Shown piece after piece: positions 43,990-53,659 of a DNA stretch of 57,923 bases. Location of the stretch: NCBI GenBank assembly GCA_002335945.1, contig DDDD01000057.1, positions 1-57,923 of the forward strand, read 5' to 3'. Numbering within the stretch: the first letter of the stretch is position 1; every line of letters starts with the position of its first letter. The stretch is from Porticoccaceae bacterium UBA1989 (GTDB taxonomy: Bacteria; Pseudomonadota; Gammaproteobacteria; Pseudomonadales; Porticoccaceae). The notes under the pieces were generated by a model, which saw nothing but the letters and a program-made list of their open reading frames with translations, was not told the origin of the DNA and did not search any database. The position numbers and the translations under genes are program-made.

Positions 43990-44460
43990 ATGGTGAATGA
44001 ATACGCGACTGAAATCTGGCCACTGGCCGTCTATTTCGGCATGGTTATCCTTCTTGTTATTACGATGCTGGTACTGTCATGGTTATTGGGTCAGCGACGT
44101 CGCGAGCAGGCCACCAATGATCCTTTTGAGTCGGGCATTGTGGCGGTTGGTGACTCGCAAATCCGCATCTCCGTTGAGTTTTATCTGATCGCCATATTCT
44201 TCGTTATCTTCGATTTAGAAACCGTCTTTATCTTTGCCTGGGCAATTGCTTTCTTTGAGTTAGGCTGGCAGGGCTATTTTTCCATGTTGGTGTTTATCGC
44301 AATACTGGCATTGGCATTGATCTATGAATGGCGCTCCGGGGCACTGGAATGGGGCAATAAAACCCGTGTCGGTCTACCGGCCGCCAAGAGAACTCAAAAA
44401 ATAATTGACCAGAGAGCAGCACAAAAACAACAACCTAAAGCGGCCGAGGACAAACAATGA
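43990..44460 (+). CDS. nuoA: NADH-quinone oxidoreductase subunit A
   Basis: Membrane subunit near the quinone site, 156 residues with three membrane helices (about 12-34, 65-85, 95-115). The conserved NDPFESGI loop and the acidic IFDLETVFIF helix are present. A charged Lys/Gln-rich tail of about 35 residues makes it longer than most NuoA. It opens the nuo operon and overlaps nuoB by four bases. Confidence 0.96.
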   Translation: MVNEYATEIWPLAVYFGMVILLVITMLVLSWLLGQRRREQATNDPFESGIVAVGDSQIRISVEFYLIAIFFVIFDLETVFIFAWAIAFFELGWQGYFSMLVFIAILALALIYEWRSGALEWGNKTRVGLPAAKRTQKIIDQRAAQKQQPKAAEDKQ

Positions 44461-45095
44461 AGTGGAGTTTAACGCGCCCTGAAGATGGCAATCTACTCAA
44501 TCACAGTGATGAATTTATCGAAGAGCAGGTCAAGCGTAATGTCGCTTTCGCCAAGCTCGAGGACCTCGTTGCCTGGGGCCGCGCCCATTCACTCTGGCCA
44601 TTCAACTTTGGACTGTCCTGCTGCTATGTAGAGATGGCGACCTCGTTTACCAGTCGTCATGACATAGCGCGCTTTGGTTCCGAGGTCATTCGTGCGACTC
44701 CAAGGCAGGCGGATTTGATGGTTATTTCCGGCACCTGTTTTCTCAAAATGGCCCCAGTGATACAGCGTCTCTATGAACAGTTATTGGAACCGCGCTGGAT
44801 TATCTCAATGGGATCCTGTGCCAACTCTGGTGGTATGTACGACATTTACTCCGTAGTGCAGGGAGTGGACAAATTTATTCCGGTGGACGTCTATGTTCCA
44901 GGCTGCCCACCACGCCCTGAGGCATTGATGCAGGGCCTGATAATGTTACAGGAGTCTATTGGTAAAGAACGACGACCTATTACCTGGGCAGCTGGTGATC
45001 AGACGGTAATCAAACCGAAAAAAATCAGCAAACGGGATGAGTTGACCGCAGAGCGAATAAAAGCCACTGAATTGCGGGAACCAAAAGACGTGTAG
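44457..45095 (+). CDS. nuoB: NADH-quinone oxidoreductase subunit B
   Basis: Peripheral subunit of 212 residues that holds the last iron-sulfur cluster, N2, next to quinone. The four ligands are Cys55-Cys56 in GLSCCYVEMA, the cysteine in GTCFLKMAP or GSCANSGG, and the one in VPGCPPRPEA. A Lys/Arg-rich tail of about 30 residues follows the core. The next gene begins 25 bases downstream. Confidence 0.97.
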   Translation: MKWSLTRPEDGNLLNHSDEFIEEQVKRNVAFAKLEDLVAWGRAHSLWPFNFGLSCCYVEMATSFTSRHDIARFGSEVIRATPRQADLMVISGTCFLKMAPVIQRLYEQLLEPRWIISMGSCANSGGMYDIYSVVQGVDKFIPVDVYVPGCPPRPEALMQGLIMLQESIGKERRPITWAAGDQTVIKPKKISKRDELTAERIKATELREPKDV

Positions 45096-45120
45096 ATCGA
45101 ATAAAAATTAAGGGGTTTTA

Positions 45121-46872
45121 ATGCAGAAGGCTGAATCCAAGATTCATAGCCCGGTTGAAGAGGACCTGTACCGTAAGTTTGGTCAGGCCCTATTTATTGC
45201 TCAACCTAGCGCGGACGCAACACTCACATTGTGGGTGCCTCGCGATCGTTTGATCGATGTTCTGCAATACCTCAAGCCCAAATTTTCCATGCTCTATGAT
45301 TTGTTTGCTATCGATGAGCGTACCCGCGCCAATCGTTCTGGCCAGCCCGCCTCAGATTTCACCGTTGTCTACCAGCTACTATCTCTAGATCGCAACGAAG
45401 ATATCCGTATTAAAGTCGCCCTGTCTGAATCTAGCCTCAATATCCCAACGATTATTTCACTTTGGCCCAATGCCAACTGGTACGAGCGGGAAGTGTGGGA
45501 CATGTTTGGTGTGATCGTTTCCGGACACCCCAACCTCTATCGCATTTTGTTGCCCCCCACCTGGGAGGGGCATGCCTTACGTAAAGACCATCCGGCCCGA
45601 GCTACCGAAATGGGTGAGTTTGAAATGGGCCCAGAGCGTGTGGCTAAGGAACAGGAAGCATTGCGATTTCGGCCTGAACAATGGGGTATGAAAAAAGCCA
45701 GCGACGACAGTGAATATATGTTTTTGAATCTGGGGCCAAACCATCCCAGCGTCCACGGTGTTTTTCGTGTTGCCCTGCAGTTAGATGGCGAGGTGATTGT
45801 CGATTCGGTCCCGGATATTGGTTACCACCACCGCGGCGCTGAGAAGATGGGGGAGCGGCAGACCTGGCACACGTTTATTCCTTATACCGACCGCATTGAT
45901 TACCTGGGTGGGGTTATGAATAACCTGGCCTATATTCAGTCGGTAGAAATGTTGGCAGGTATTGAGGTGCCAGAGCGGGCAAAAATTATTCGTATTATGC
46001 TCTCTGAGCTGTTTCGTATTTCAAGTCACCTGGTGTTTTACGGGACCTTTGTTCAGGACGTGGGGCAGATGTCTCCGGTGTTTTATATGTTTGCCGACCG
46101 GGAAAAATTATTTGGCATTATCGAAGCCATCACCGGTGGCCGGATGCATCCGGCTTGGTTTCGCATAGGTGGTGTAGCGGCGGACTTACCCAATGGCTGG
46201 GATCGCATGATTCGTGAGTTTATTGATTTTCTGCCCGCGCGCCTTGATCACTACGACAAGATGGCCATGCAAAATAAAATGCTCAAGGCCCGCACGGTGG
46301 GCATAGGGGTGTATACCCAGCAAGAGGCCCTAGACTGGGGTATTACCGGCCCCGGCTTGAGAGCCACAGGTATTGACTGGGATGTACGTAAAAAGCGCCC
46401 TTACGGTGGTTATGATCAGTTTGACTTTGAGGTACCAACCTCCAATAACGGCGACTGCTACGACCGCGCAGAACTGCGTATTGAAGAGATGCGCCAGAGT
46501 CTAAAAATTATTCGTCAATGTCTGGATAATATGCCGGGCGGCCCCTATAAGAGTGACCATCCTCAGACCACACCGCCTCCCAAAGAGCGCACCATGGAAG
46601 ATATCGAAACCCTAATTCACCATTTTCTAAATGTGAGCTGGGGACCGGTGATACCTGAGGGCGAGGCATCGGTAATGATCGAAGCGACCAAGGGAATTAA
46701 TAGCTATCACCTGATTAGCGATGGCGGTACTAATTCTTATCGCACTAGAATTCGTACACCTTCTTTTCCACACCTGCAGCAGATTCCACTGATTAGTAAA
46801 GGTCTTATGATCCCGGATCTGATTGCCATTATTGCCAGCATTGATTTTGTGATGGCGGATGTCGACCGATGA
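45121..46872 (+). CDS. nuoCD: NADH-quinone oxidoreductase fused subunit C/D
   Basis: Subunits C (30 kDa, about residues 1-180) and D (49 kDa, about 195-583) are one chain of 583 residues, as in E. coli and Pseudomonas. The C part contains the WYEREVWDMFGV segment. The D part contains LNLGPNHPSVHGVFR and the HHRGAEKM quinone-site region, and ends in the usual IASIDFVMADVDR. It overlaps nuoE by four bases. Confidence 0.97.
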   Translation: MQKAESKIHSPVEEDLYRKFGQALFIAQPSADATLTLWVPRDRLIDVLQYLKPKFSMLYDLFAIDERTRANRSGQPASDFTVVYQLLSLDRNEDIRIKVALSESSLNIPTIISLWPNANWYEREVWDMFGVIVSGHPNLYRILLPPTWEGHALRKDHPARATEMGEFEMGPERVAKEQEALRFRPEQWGMKKASDDSEYMFLNLGPNHPSVHGVFRVALQLDGEVIVDSVPDIGYHHRGAEKMGERQTWHTFIPYTDRIDYLGGVMNNLAYIQSVEMLAGIEVPERAKIIRIMLSELFRISSHLVFYGTFVQDVGQMSPVFYMFADREKLFGIIEAITGGRMHPAWFRIGGVAADLPNGWDRMIREFIDFLPARLDHYDKMAMQNKMLKARTVGIGVYTQQEALDWGITGPGLRATGIDWDVRKKRPYGGYDQFDFEVPTSNNGDCYDRAELRIEEMRQSLKIIRQCLDNMPGGPYKSDHPQTTPPPKERTMEDIETLIHHFLNVSWGPVIPEGEASVMIEATKGINSYHLISDGGTNSYRTRIRTPSFPHLQQIPLISKGLMIPDLIAIIASIDFVMADVDR

Positions 46873-47393
46873 ATGATGCACAGATGATACAAACCGATGT
46901 AGGTTCAGCACTCAGCCCTGAAGAGCTTAGTGAGATAGATGCGGAGCTTGCTCATGTGCCCTATAAGTCTGGCGCGGCCATCGACGCCCTGAAAATAGTG
47001 CAGGCCAAGCGTGGCTGGATATCAGATCAAAGCCTGCAGGCCATTGCAAAATATCTTGATATGTCGGCAGAAGAGTTAGAGGGAATTGCGACGTTTTATA
47101 ATTTAATTTATCGTCGCCCTGTGGGTAAAAAAGTTATTTTATTTTGTGATAGCGTGAGCTGTTGGATCTGTGGCTGTGATGGCATTAAACAAAAAATTAC
47201 CGACGTCCTAGGTGTGGATTATGGCGAAACCACAGAAGATGATGCGTACACATTAATTCCGGTTCCCTGTTTGGGTGCCTGTGATAGGGCGCCTGTGATG
47301 ATGGTAGGGGATGATCTACACACCCATTTAGATGAAGCCAAAATTGACGCCCTGTTTCCTGATAAAAACAAAAAAGCGGGAGGCAGTTCATAA
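46869..47393 (+). CDS. nuoE: NADH-quinone oxidoreductase subunit E
   Basis: Thioredoxin-like 2Fe-2S subunit of 174 residues. Cluster ligands are seen in FCDSVSC (C-x4-C) and CLGACDRAP (C-x3-C). The N-terminal helical bundle contains the LKIVQAKRGWI segment. It delivers no electrons in the main path but holds cluster N1a near FMN in NuoF. It overlaps nuoF by one base. Confidence 0.96.
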   Translation: MNDAQMIQTDVGSALSPEELSEIDAELAHVPYKSGAAIDALKIVQAKRGWISDQSLQAIAKYLDMSAEELEGIATFYNLIYRRPVGKKVILFCDSVSCWICGCDGIKQKITDVLGVDYGETTEDDAYTLIPVPCLGACDRAPVMMVGDDLHTHLDEAKIDALFPDKNKKAGGSS

Positions 47394-48694
47394 TGGAAAA
47401 AGTACTGACTCGTAATATTGGCCCTGACCTCCAGCCAACCGATCTCAAAGCCTATGAAGCCAATGGGGGTTATCAGGGCTTACGCAAAGCCCTCGCGGAG
47501 TCATCCCCAAAAGATTGCCTCGATGTTATTAGCGCCGCTAATCTTCGCGGTCGTGGCGGGGCAGGTTTCCCAACAGGTATGAAGTGGAGTTTTGTCCCCA
47601 TGGGGGATAAGTGCACCCCGGGACATAAGTACCTTGTCTGCAACGCGGATGAGATGGAACCCGGCGCCTTTAAAGATCGCCTGCTGATGGAATACGATCC
47701 TCATCAACTTATTGAAGGCATGATTCTCAGTGCCTATACCATTGGGGCCGATATCTCCTATATCTTTATTCGTGGGGAATATGTGGTGGCCATTCAGCGC
47801 CTGCGAGATGCTCTGACCGAATGCTACGCCGCGGGCTACCTAGGTGACAATATTCTCGGTTCTGGCTTTAGCCTTAATATGTATATACATCCCAGTGCGG
47901 GTCGCTATATCTGCGGTGAAGAGACCGCCCTAATTAATGCCTTAGAAGGCAAGCGCGCCAACCCCAGAGCCAAGCCACCATTTCCCCAAGTCAGTGGTTT
48001 ATGGGGTCGTCCAACCATTGTTAACAATGTGGAAACTCTGTGTAATATTTCCCACATTATAGATCGTGGTGCGGACTGGTTTAAGACACTGGGGGTAGGG
48101 GAAGACAGTGGTACCAAGATGTTTGGTGTTAGCGGCAGAGTCAAAAATCCGGGCTGTTGGGAACTCCCTATGGGCACCCCAATCCGACATATTCTCGAAG
48201 ACCGTGCCGGCGGTATGCAAGATGGTCTGCAACTTAAAGGATTTTTGCCTGGCGGCGGTTCTACGGATTTCTTAACGCCGGACCATCTTGATCTGGCTAT
48301 GGACTACAACGTGATAGGTAAAGCCGGCAGCCGCATGGGCACCGGCACCATGATTATTCTCGACGACCAGACCTGCCCTGTAGGCATGGTACTTAACCTT
48401 ATTCGTTTCTTTGCCCACGAATCCTGTGGATTCTGTACTCCCTGCCGTGATGGACTGCCCTGGACCCGACAGGTACTTGAAGATATAGAGTCTGGCCGTG
48501 GCCGTGCTGAAGATCTCGATACTCTGGCCTATCAAGTGAGTTATATCGGCGCCATGGGTAACACTCACTGTGCATTGGCACCAGGTGCCATGGAGCCTCT
48601 GCAGAGCGCCTTAAAATACTTCCGCGATGACTTCGACCGCCATATTTCTGGCGGCAGCTGTCCGTACCATAGCCATACTAGACAGGGAGCTTAG
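47393..48694 (+). CDS. nuoF: NADH-quinone oxidoreductase subunit F
   Basis: NADH-binding, FMN-containing subunit of 433 residues, where electrons enter the complex. The NADH/FMN loop GRGGAGFPTGMKW, the FMN-binding CNADEMEPGAFKDR segment and the 4Fe-4S motif ESCGFCTPCRDG are all present, with a last cysteine in NTHCAL. Length and motifs are standard. nuoG starts three bases after its stop. Confidence 0.97.
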   Translation: MEKVLTRNIGPDLQPTDLKAYEANGGYQGLRKALAESSPKDCLDVISAANLRGRGGAGFPTGMKWSFVPMGDKCTPGHKYLVCNADEMEPGAFKDRLLMEYDPHQLIEGMILSAYTIGADISYIFIRGEYVVAIQRLRDALTECYAAGYLGDNILGSGFSLNMYIHPSAGRYICGEETALINALEGKRANPRAKPPFPQVSGLWGRPTIVNNVETLCNISHIIDRGADWFKTLGVGEDSGTKMFGVSGRVKNPGCWELPMGTPIRHILEDRAGGMQDGLQLKGFLPGGGSTDFLTPDHLDLAMDYNVIGKAGSRMGTGTMIILDDQTCPVGMVLNLIRFFAHESCGFCTPCRDGLPWTRQVLEDIESGRGRAEDLDTLAYQVSYIGAMGNTHCALAPGAMEPLQSALKYFRDDFDRHISGGSCPYHSHTRQGA

Positions 48695-48697
48695 ACG

Positions 48698-51466
48698 ATG
48701 CCGACGATATATATCGATGGTCAGGCCCTTGAAGTAGCTCAGGGTGAGAACATTCTAGAGGCCTGCCTGAATGCAGGCATGGATCTGCCGTATTTTTGCT
48801 GGCATCCGGCGATGGGTTCAATTGGTTCCTGTCGTCAGTGCGCACTGGTGCAATATCAAAATGAAGAGGACACCAGAGGCCGCATAGTGATGGGCTGTAT
48901 GACCCCGGTCACCGAGGGAGCTAGATTTTCATTGAATGCTGAAAATGCCACCGAATTTCGCAGTGCCGTGGTGGAGTCACTCATGCTTAACCATCCCCAT
49001 GACTGCCCGGTATGTGGTGAGGGCGGTGAGTGCCATCTCCAGGATATGACGGTGATGGTAGGCCATAGAGATCGTCGCTATACCGGCAAGAAAAACACCC
49101 ATCGTAACCAGTATCTGGGTCCCTTGATTCACCATGAGATGAATCGCTGTATTACCTGTTATCGCTGCGAGCGTTATTATCGCGACTATGCGGGCGGCAA
49201 AGATTTAGGTGCCCAGGCTTCTCATGATCATGTGTATTTTGGTCGTCACGAAGATGGGGTTCTGCAGAGTGAGTTCTCGGGTAATCTCGTTGAAGTCTGC
49301 CCCACAGGCGTATTCACCGATAAACCCTTTCTAAAACATTACAGCCGTAAATGGGATTTACAGTCTGCGCCCTCTATCTGCAGTGGCTGTGCGGTGGGCT
49401 GCAATATTGCCCCCGGCGAACGCTACGGAAAACTAAAGCGTGTGCACAACCGTTATAACCATGAGGTGAACGGTTATTTTCTCTGTGATCGCGGTCGGTT
49501 TGGCAGCGGCTATATCAACAGTGATGCGCGGTTGGATTATGCAGGTATTAAAAAAACTGACGGCCGTTTTATGGCGGTGCATCAGCAGCAGGCTATAGAT
49601 ACAGCGGCGAGCTGGATAAAAAATAAAAAGGTGGCCGGCATAGGTTCCCCAAGGGCGTCTCTTGAAGCCAATTATCTCTTGCGAGAGCTGGTGGGCCGGG
49701 ACAATTTTGTGGCTGGGTTCTCTGACAGCGAAGCTGAGATTATGGGCACCATTGTGCGCAGCCTTAAAAATACCACGGCAAGTAATCCGTCTATCAAACA
49801 GATGGAAGCCGCTGATGCCATTTTAATTCTTGGTGAAGATGTCACCAATACGGCTCCCCGCGTTGCGCTGGGGCTGCGGCAATCTGTGCGCAATAAAGCC
49901 TTAGAATTGGGTGAGCAGATGGGGCTGCCGCCCTGGCAGGACGCTGCTATTCGCAATCTTGCTCAGGATCAGCGGTCACCGATGATGATTATTTCAGCAA
50001 TGGATACCAGATTAGACGATGTGGCCAGTCGCTGTGTGTCACTGGCTGCCGATGATATTGCGTCCTTCGGTTATGCCGTGGCAGAGGTCTTGGCGGGTGG
50101 CAAGAGTGGAGATGTCGCTGTGAACGAAGCCGCTGAGATTTTACTCGGCGCCAAAAAGCCCTTGATCGTTAGTGGTTCCAGTATGTTGCATTCCGGAATA
50201 GTAAACGGCGCTGTCGCCGTTGCTGAGGCATTGGAATCACAGGGCAAGCAAGCAATGTTGAGCCTCTGTGTGGCAGAGTCTAATAGTTTGGGCCTGGCGC
50301 TGCTGGTGGATTCTCCACTTAAAACGAAACCCTTGACCCTCAGCAAGTTAGCTAAAAAATCCGGCAAGTTAGATACCCTCATTGTTTTAGAAAACGATCT
50401 CGAACGTCGCGCTAGTAATACTGATATTGAATTGCTGGTAAGGGGCGGGCCAAAGATTGTCAGCATGGATATTTTAGAAAACTCAACGCTAAATAATTCT
50501 GATCTAGTTTTACCCGCAGCTTCCTATGCAGAGTCACAGGGTACCCTAGTAAGCAGTGAGGGGAGGGCCCAGCGCTACTTCCCCGTCTATCAACCGGCCG
50601 CCGAGCGGCTACCCAGCTGGCAGTGGATGCTGCAACTCGCTGATGCCTGTGAGCATAAAACTCTGTCTGAGCTAGAACACTTTGATCAGGTGGTAGCGGC
50701 CTGCGCCGCTAGCCAGCCTTTGTTTGCAACCTTGGTTGATGTAGCGCCCATGCGTGATTATCGGAGTCAGGGCCAAAAAATCCCTCGTCAGACTCATAGA
50801 TACAGTGGTCGCACAGCCATGAATGCGGGAGTTTCAGTCCATGAGCCTCAGCAGCCTGAGGACACAGAAAGTCCCTTATCCTTTAGCATGGAAGGGCTAA
50901 ATCGCGATGAAGCCGCTTCTTTAATTCCCTTTGTTTGGTCGCCTGGATGGAATTCCAATCAATCATTACAAAAGTTTCAGGCCGAGGTGGATGGGCCATT
51001 GAAGGGAGGTACTGCTGGCGTACGCATAATTCAATCAACGGGTGCAGGGGCTCTTCAATCATCAGAACCCGCGGAACAAAAATTAAAACCCCATCAGTGG
51101 CATCTGGTGCCTGTGCATCAGGTGCATGGTAGTGAAGAAATGTCTGCTAACACTGACGAAATTGCCGAGTTAGCGGGACGGGCCTTTATTGCTATTGGTG
51201 AGAAAGTTGCCGAAAAACTGGGTGTTACTGAGGGAGATGGGCTAGTTGTGACTCAGGGTAAAACTGACATTTCTCTTCGGGTAAAAATACTGTCAAGAGT
51301 GGCCAAAAACTGTGTGGGCTTCAGTGCTGGATACTCTGAGACCCTAGGGCTAACAGCAGGCAGTCTGGTATCTCTGGTTAAAGACCAACAATGGGTGAGG
51401 CCAACATCACAGATGATAGCCACGGATAAACGTACTGGCACCCAGGGAGGATCTGCCCATGTCTGA
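48698..51466 (+). CDS. nuoG: NADH-quinone oxidoreductase subunit G
   Basis: Large iron-sulfur subunit of 922 residues. The N-terminal 2Fe-2S ferredoxin domain includes CWHPAMGSIGSCRQC. His/Cys and Cys ligands follow in CPVCGEGGECHLQD and CITCYRCERY, and the extra N7 cluster motif is CSGCAVGCN. The rest is a molybdopterin oxidoreductase-like fold with no molybdenum site. A PRQTHRYSGRTAM segment near residue 700 matches E. coli-type NuoG. It overlaps nuoH by eight bases. Confidence 0.96.
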   Translation: MPTIYIDGQALEVAQGENILEACLNAGMDLPYFCWHPAMGSIGSCRQCALVQYQNEEDTRGRIVMGCMTPVTEGARFSLNAENATEFRSAVVESLMLNHPHDCPVCGEGGECHLQDMTVMVGHRDRRYTGKKNTHRNQYLGPLIHHEMNRCITCYRCERYYRDYAGGKDLGAQASHDHVYFGRHEDGVLQSEFSGNLVEVCPTGVFTDKPFLKHYSRKWDLQSAPSICSGCAVGCNIAPGERYGKLKRVHNRYNHEVNGYFLCDRGRFGSGYINSDARLDYAGIKKTDGRFMAVHQQQAIDTAASWIKNKKVAGIGSPRASLEANYLLRELVGRDNFVAGFSDSEAEIMGTIVRSLKNTTASNPSIKQMEAADAILILGEDVTNTAPRVALGLRQSVRNKALELGEQMGLPPWQDAAIRNLAQDQRSPMMIISAMDTRLDDVASRCVSLAADDIASFGYAVAEVLAGGKSGDVAVNEAAEILLGAKKPLIVSGSSMLHSGIVNGAVAVAEALESQGKQAMLSLCVAESNSLGLALLVDSPLKTKPLTLSKLAKKSGKLDTLIVLENDLERRASNTDIELLVRGGPKIVSMDILENSTLNNSDLVLPAASYAESQGTLVSSEGRAQRYFPVYQPAAERLPSWQWMLQLADACEHKTLSELEHFDQVVAACAASQPLFATLVDVAPMRDYRSQGQKIPRQTHRYSGRTAMNAGVSVHEPQQPEDTESPLSFSMEGLNRDEAASLIPFVWSPGWNSNQSLQKFQAEVDGPLKGGTAGVRIIQSTGAGALQSSEPAEQKLKPHQWHLVPVHQVHGSEEMSANTDEIAELAGRAFIAIGEKVAEKLGVTEGDGLVVTQGKTDISLRVKILSRVAKNCVGFSAGYSETLGLTAGSLVSLVKDQQWVRPTSQMIATDKRTGTQGGSAHV

Positions 51467-52433
51467 GTTGATGCCGGTGTTGTTGGCCCTGACAATTTTG
51501 ATTGGCGGTGTTGCGGGTGCCGCGATACTCACCTGGTTTGAGCGCCGCTTGCTGGGTGTATGGCAAGACCGTCATGGTCCCAATCGACTCGGCCCGCTGG
51601 GTATAGGTCAGGTTCTGGCGGACATGATTAAGCTGCTATTTAAGGATGATTGGGTTCCTCCCTTTTCCGATAAAGTGGTATTTATCTTTGCCCCTACTGC
51701 CATTGTAGTCGCCATGATGATGGGCTTTGCAGTGGTGCCTTTCGCGCCAGGCATGATGATTATCGACGTCAATATCGGCCTGCTGTTCTTTCTTGGAATG
51801 ACCTCACTGGCCGTTTACAGCGTGCTACTCGGTGGTCTGGCTTCAAATAATAAATATGCGCTGCTGGGTGGTTTGCGCTCGGCGGCTCAGATGGTGAGCT
51901 ACGAAGTGTTTATGGGCCTGTCACTGATGGGCGTGGTGATGATGAGTGGCAGTTTTAGCCTGGTGGACATTGTTGAAGCTCAGACTGATGTTTGGTTTTG
52001 TTTCTCACAGATTCTGGGCCTTATTGTTTTTGTTATCGCCGGTATAGCAGAGAGCCATCGCTTGCCTTTCGATTTGCCCGAAGCGGAGCATGAACTCACC
52101 GCGGGTTTCCACACTGAATATGGCGGCATGAAATTCGCGATGTTTATGCTCGGGGAATATCTTGGATTGATGTTGATTTCCTGCATGATCGTGACATTAT
52201 TTTTTGGTGGCTGGCATGGCCCAGCGCTAATCGGCCACTGGTTACCGCCACTGTTCTGGTTCGGTTTTAAAGTATTTATTGTTATCTGTTTCTTTGTACT
52301 TTTACGCGCTGCCATTCCTCGACCTCGCTACGACCAGCTTATGTCGTTGGGGTGGAAGGTGATGTTGCCGATTACGTTAATTAATCTGGTGATCACAGGT
52401 GCGGTCTTATTGTGGATGGAGGGAGCTGCCTAA
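51459..52433 (+). CDS. nuoH: NADH-quinone oxidoreductase subunit H
   Basis: Membrane subunit of 324 residues with about eight helices that joins the quinone chamber to the proton channels. The conserved WFERRLLGVWQDRHGPNR loop, the GGLRSAAQMVSYE segment and the AESHRLPFDLPEAEHEL loop are present. The stop overlaps the nuoI start by one base in TAATG. Confidence 0.97.
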   Translation: MSELMPVLLALTILIGGVAGAAILTWFERRLLGVWQDRHGPNRLGPLGIGQVLADMIKLLFKDDWVPPFSDKVVFIFAPTAIVVAMMMGFAVVPFAPGMMIIDVNIGLLFFLGMTSLAVYSVLLGGLASNNKYALLGGLRSAAQMVSYEVFMGLSLMGVVMMSGSFSLVDIVEAQTDVWFCFSQILGLIVFVIAGIAESHRLPFDLPEAEHELTAGFHTEYGGMKFAMFMLGEYLGLMLISCMIVTLFFGGWHGPALIGHWLPPLFWFGFKVFIVICFFVLLRAAIPRPRYDQLMSLGWKVMLPITLINLVITGAVLLWMEGAA

Positions 52434-52948
52434 TGTTGAGTGAACTGCGAACGATTTGGGAGGTGCTGAAACATACCTTCACCAAGGCGGAGACGGTGCA
52501 GTATCCCGAGGAGATGCCCTATCTTTCTCCCCGTTATCGCGGGCGTATTGTGCTCACTAGAGATCCGGATGGAGAGGAGCGCTGTGTGGCCTGTAATCTC
52601 TGTGCGGCGGTCTGTCCGGTGGACTGTATTGCCCTGCAGAAAGATACGCGGGAAGACGGTACCTGGTATCCAGAGTTTTTCCGCATTAATTTCTCCCGAT
52701 GCATTATGTGCGGTATGTGTGAGGAGGCCTGTCCCACCTATGCGATTCAGCTGACACCAGATTTTGAAATGTGTGAGTACGATCGCCAGAATATGGTGTA
52801 CGAAAAAGAACATTTATTAATTAATGGGGTGGGTAAGTATCCGGACTACAATTTTTATCGGGTGTCCGGAATGCAAACGGCCACTAAGGATAAAGGCGAG
52901 GCTCAAAATGAGGCTAGACCTGTTGATACTAAGAGTCTGTTGCCATGA
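52433..52948 (+). CDS. nuoI: NADH-quinone oxidoreductase subunit I
   Basis: Carries two 4Fe-4S clusters that relay electrons from the peripheral arm to NuoB; 171 residues. The ferredoxin motifs are CVACNLCAAVCPVDC and CIMCGMCEEACPTY. I chose ATG 52433, which overlaps the nuoH stop, over an in-frame ATG 21 bases earlier inside nuoH. A 183-base non-coding stretch with a palindromic element, unusual for this operon, separates it from nuoJ. Confidence 0.96.
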   Translation: MLSELRTIWEVLKHTFTKAETVQYPEEMPYLSPRYRGRIVLTRDPDGEERCVACNLCAAVCPVDCIALQKDTREDGTWYPEFFRINFSRCIMCGMCEEACPTYAIQLTPDFEMCEYDRQNMVYEKEHLLINGVGKYPDYNFYRVSGMQTATKDKGEAQNEARPVDTKSLLP

Positions 52949-52992
52949 TTATTTTAATGCTAGTTGGATTTCCGCTGGGAGCGATGATTGCC

Positions 52993-53102
52993 GGCATGGG
53001 TTCTACTCCCTGCTCTGTGACACGCCGTAAATACGTCCCTGTAGGCTCTACGCCAGCATCCCTGCTGGCGACGGTCACAGAACAAGTAGCAGAGCCCATG
53101 CC
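52993..53102. repeat. Folded palindromic element between nuoI and nuoJ
   Basis: Three nested inverted repeats lie here. The outer arms are GGCATGGG (52993-53000) and CCCATGCC (53095-53102), with pairing continuing inward. The middle arms are TCTGTGAC (53014-53021) and GTCACAGA (53074-53081). The inner hairpin is CGCCAGCA (53051-53058) and TGCTGGCG (53063-53070) around TCCC. A TAC/GTA stem with the loop GTCCCT (53032-53043) may make another arm. It resembles dispersed palindromic elements I remember from marine gammaproteobacteria, but no second copy is in the window and I could not search. Confidence 0.8.
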
Positions 53103-53131
53103 TATGATGCCGATGGAAATTGGGAGGTCTT

Positions 53132-53659
53132 ATGCTTGAGATTACGCTTTTTTATGTTGCGGCGACGGTAGCCTTGGTTGCCACGGTATTGGCCATGACT
53201 CGTACCAATGCGATTCATGCGTTGATCTATCTAATTGTTTCCCTGTTGGCGGTGGCGGTGATTTTCTTTTTGATCGGCGCGCCATTTGCGGCGGCTCTGG
53301 AAATTGTTATCTATGCAGGGGCCATTATGGTGCTGTTTGTGTTTGTCATCATGATGCTCAATCTGGGTGAGAAGGGTGACCAGCAGGAACGTCAATGGTT
53401 GTTACCTAAAATTTGGGCGGGACCTGCGCTTTTGGCGGCGGTGCTATTTGCTGAATTACTCTATGTGATTTCTACGGTTGAGGGGCCTGTGTCTACCACG
53501 GCGGTCAGCGCAAAAGAGGTGGGCCTGGCACTGTTTGGGCCCTATGTCTTGGCGGTTGAGATTGCTTCTATGCTTTTGTTGGCGGGTCTTGTGGGTTCGT
53601 TTCATCTTGGGCGTCGCTATTTAGAGCGGGATGGTTTTGATGATGGGAGTGAAAAATAA
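53132..53659 (+). CDS. nuoJ: NADH-quinone oxidoreductase subunit J
   Basis: Membrane subunit of 175 residues with five helices. The conserved ALEIVIYAGAIMVLFVFVIMM helix, which contains a pi-bulge in solved complexes, lies at about 50-72. I chose ATG 53132, because GGAGGT lies just upstream; an in-frame codon 12 bases earlier lacks such a site. It overlaps nuoK by one base. Confidence 0.95.
   Translation: MLEITLFYVAATVALVATVLAMTRTNAIHALIYLIVSLLAVAVIFFLIGAPFAAALEIVIYAGAIMVLFVFVIMMLNLGEKGDQQERQWLLPKIWAGPALLAAVLFAELLYVISTVEGPVSTTAVSAKEVGLALFGPYVLAVEIASMLLLAGLVGSFHLGRRYLERDGFDDGSEK

Noticed and set aside
52945..53139. 64-codon frame that starts in the nuoI stop codon and runs through the nuoI-nuoJ gap
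   Set aside because: Its start is coupled to nuoI and its first 20 codons are hydrophobic, but the rest simply reads through the palindromic element and into nuoJ's ribosome binding site. I recognise no protein in it.
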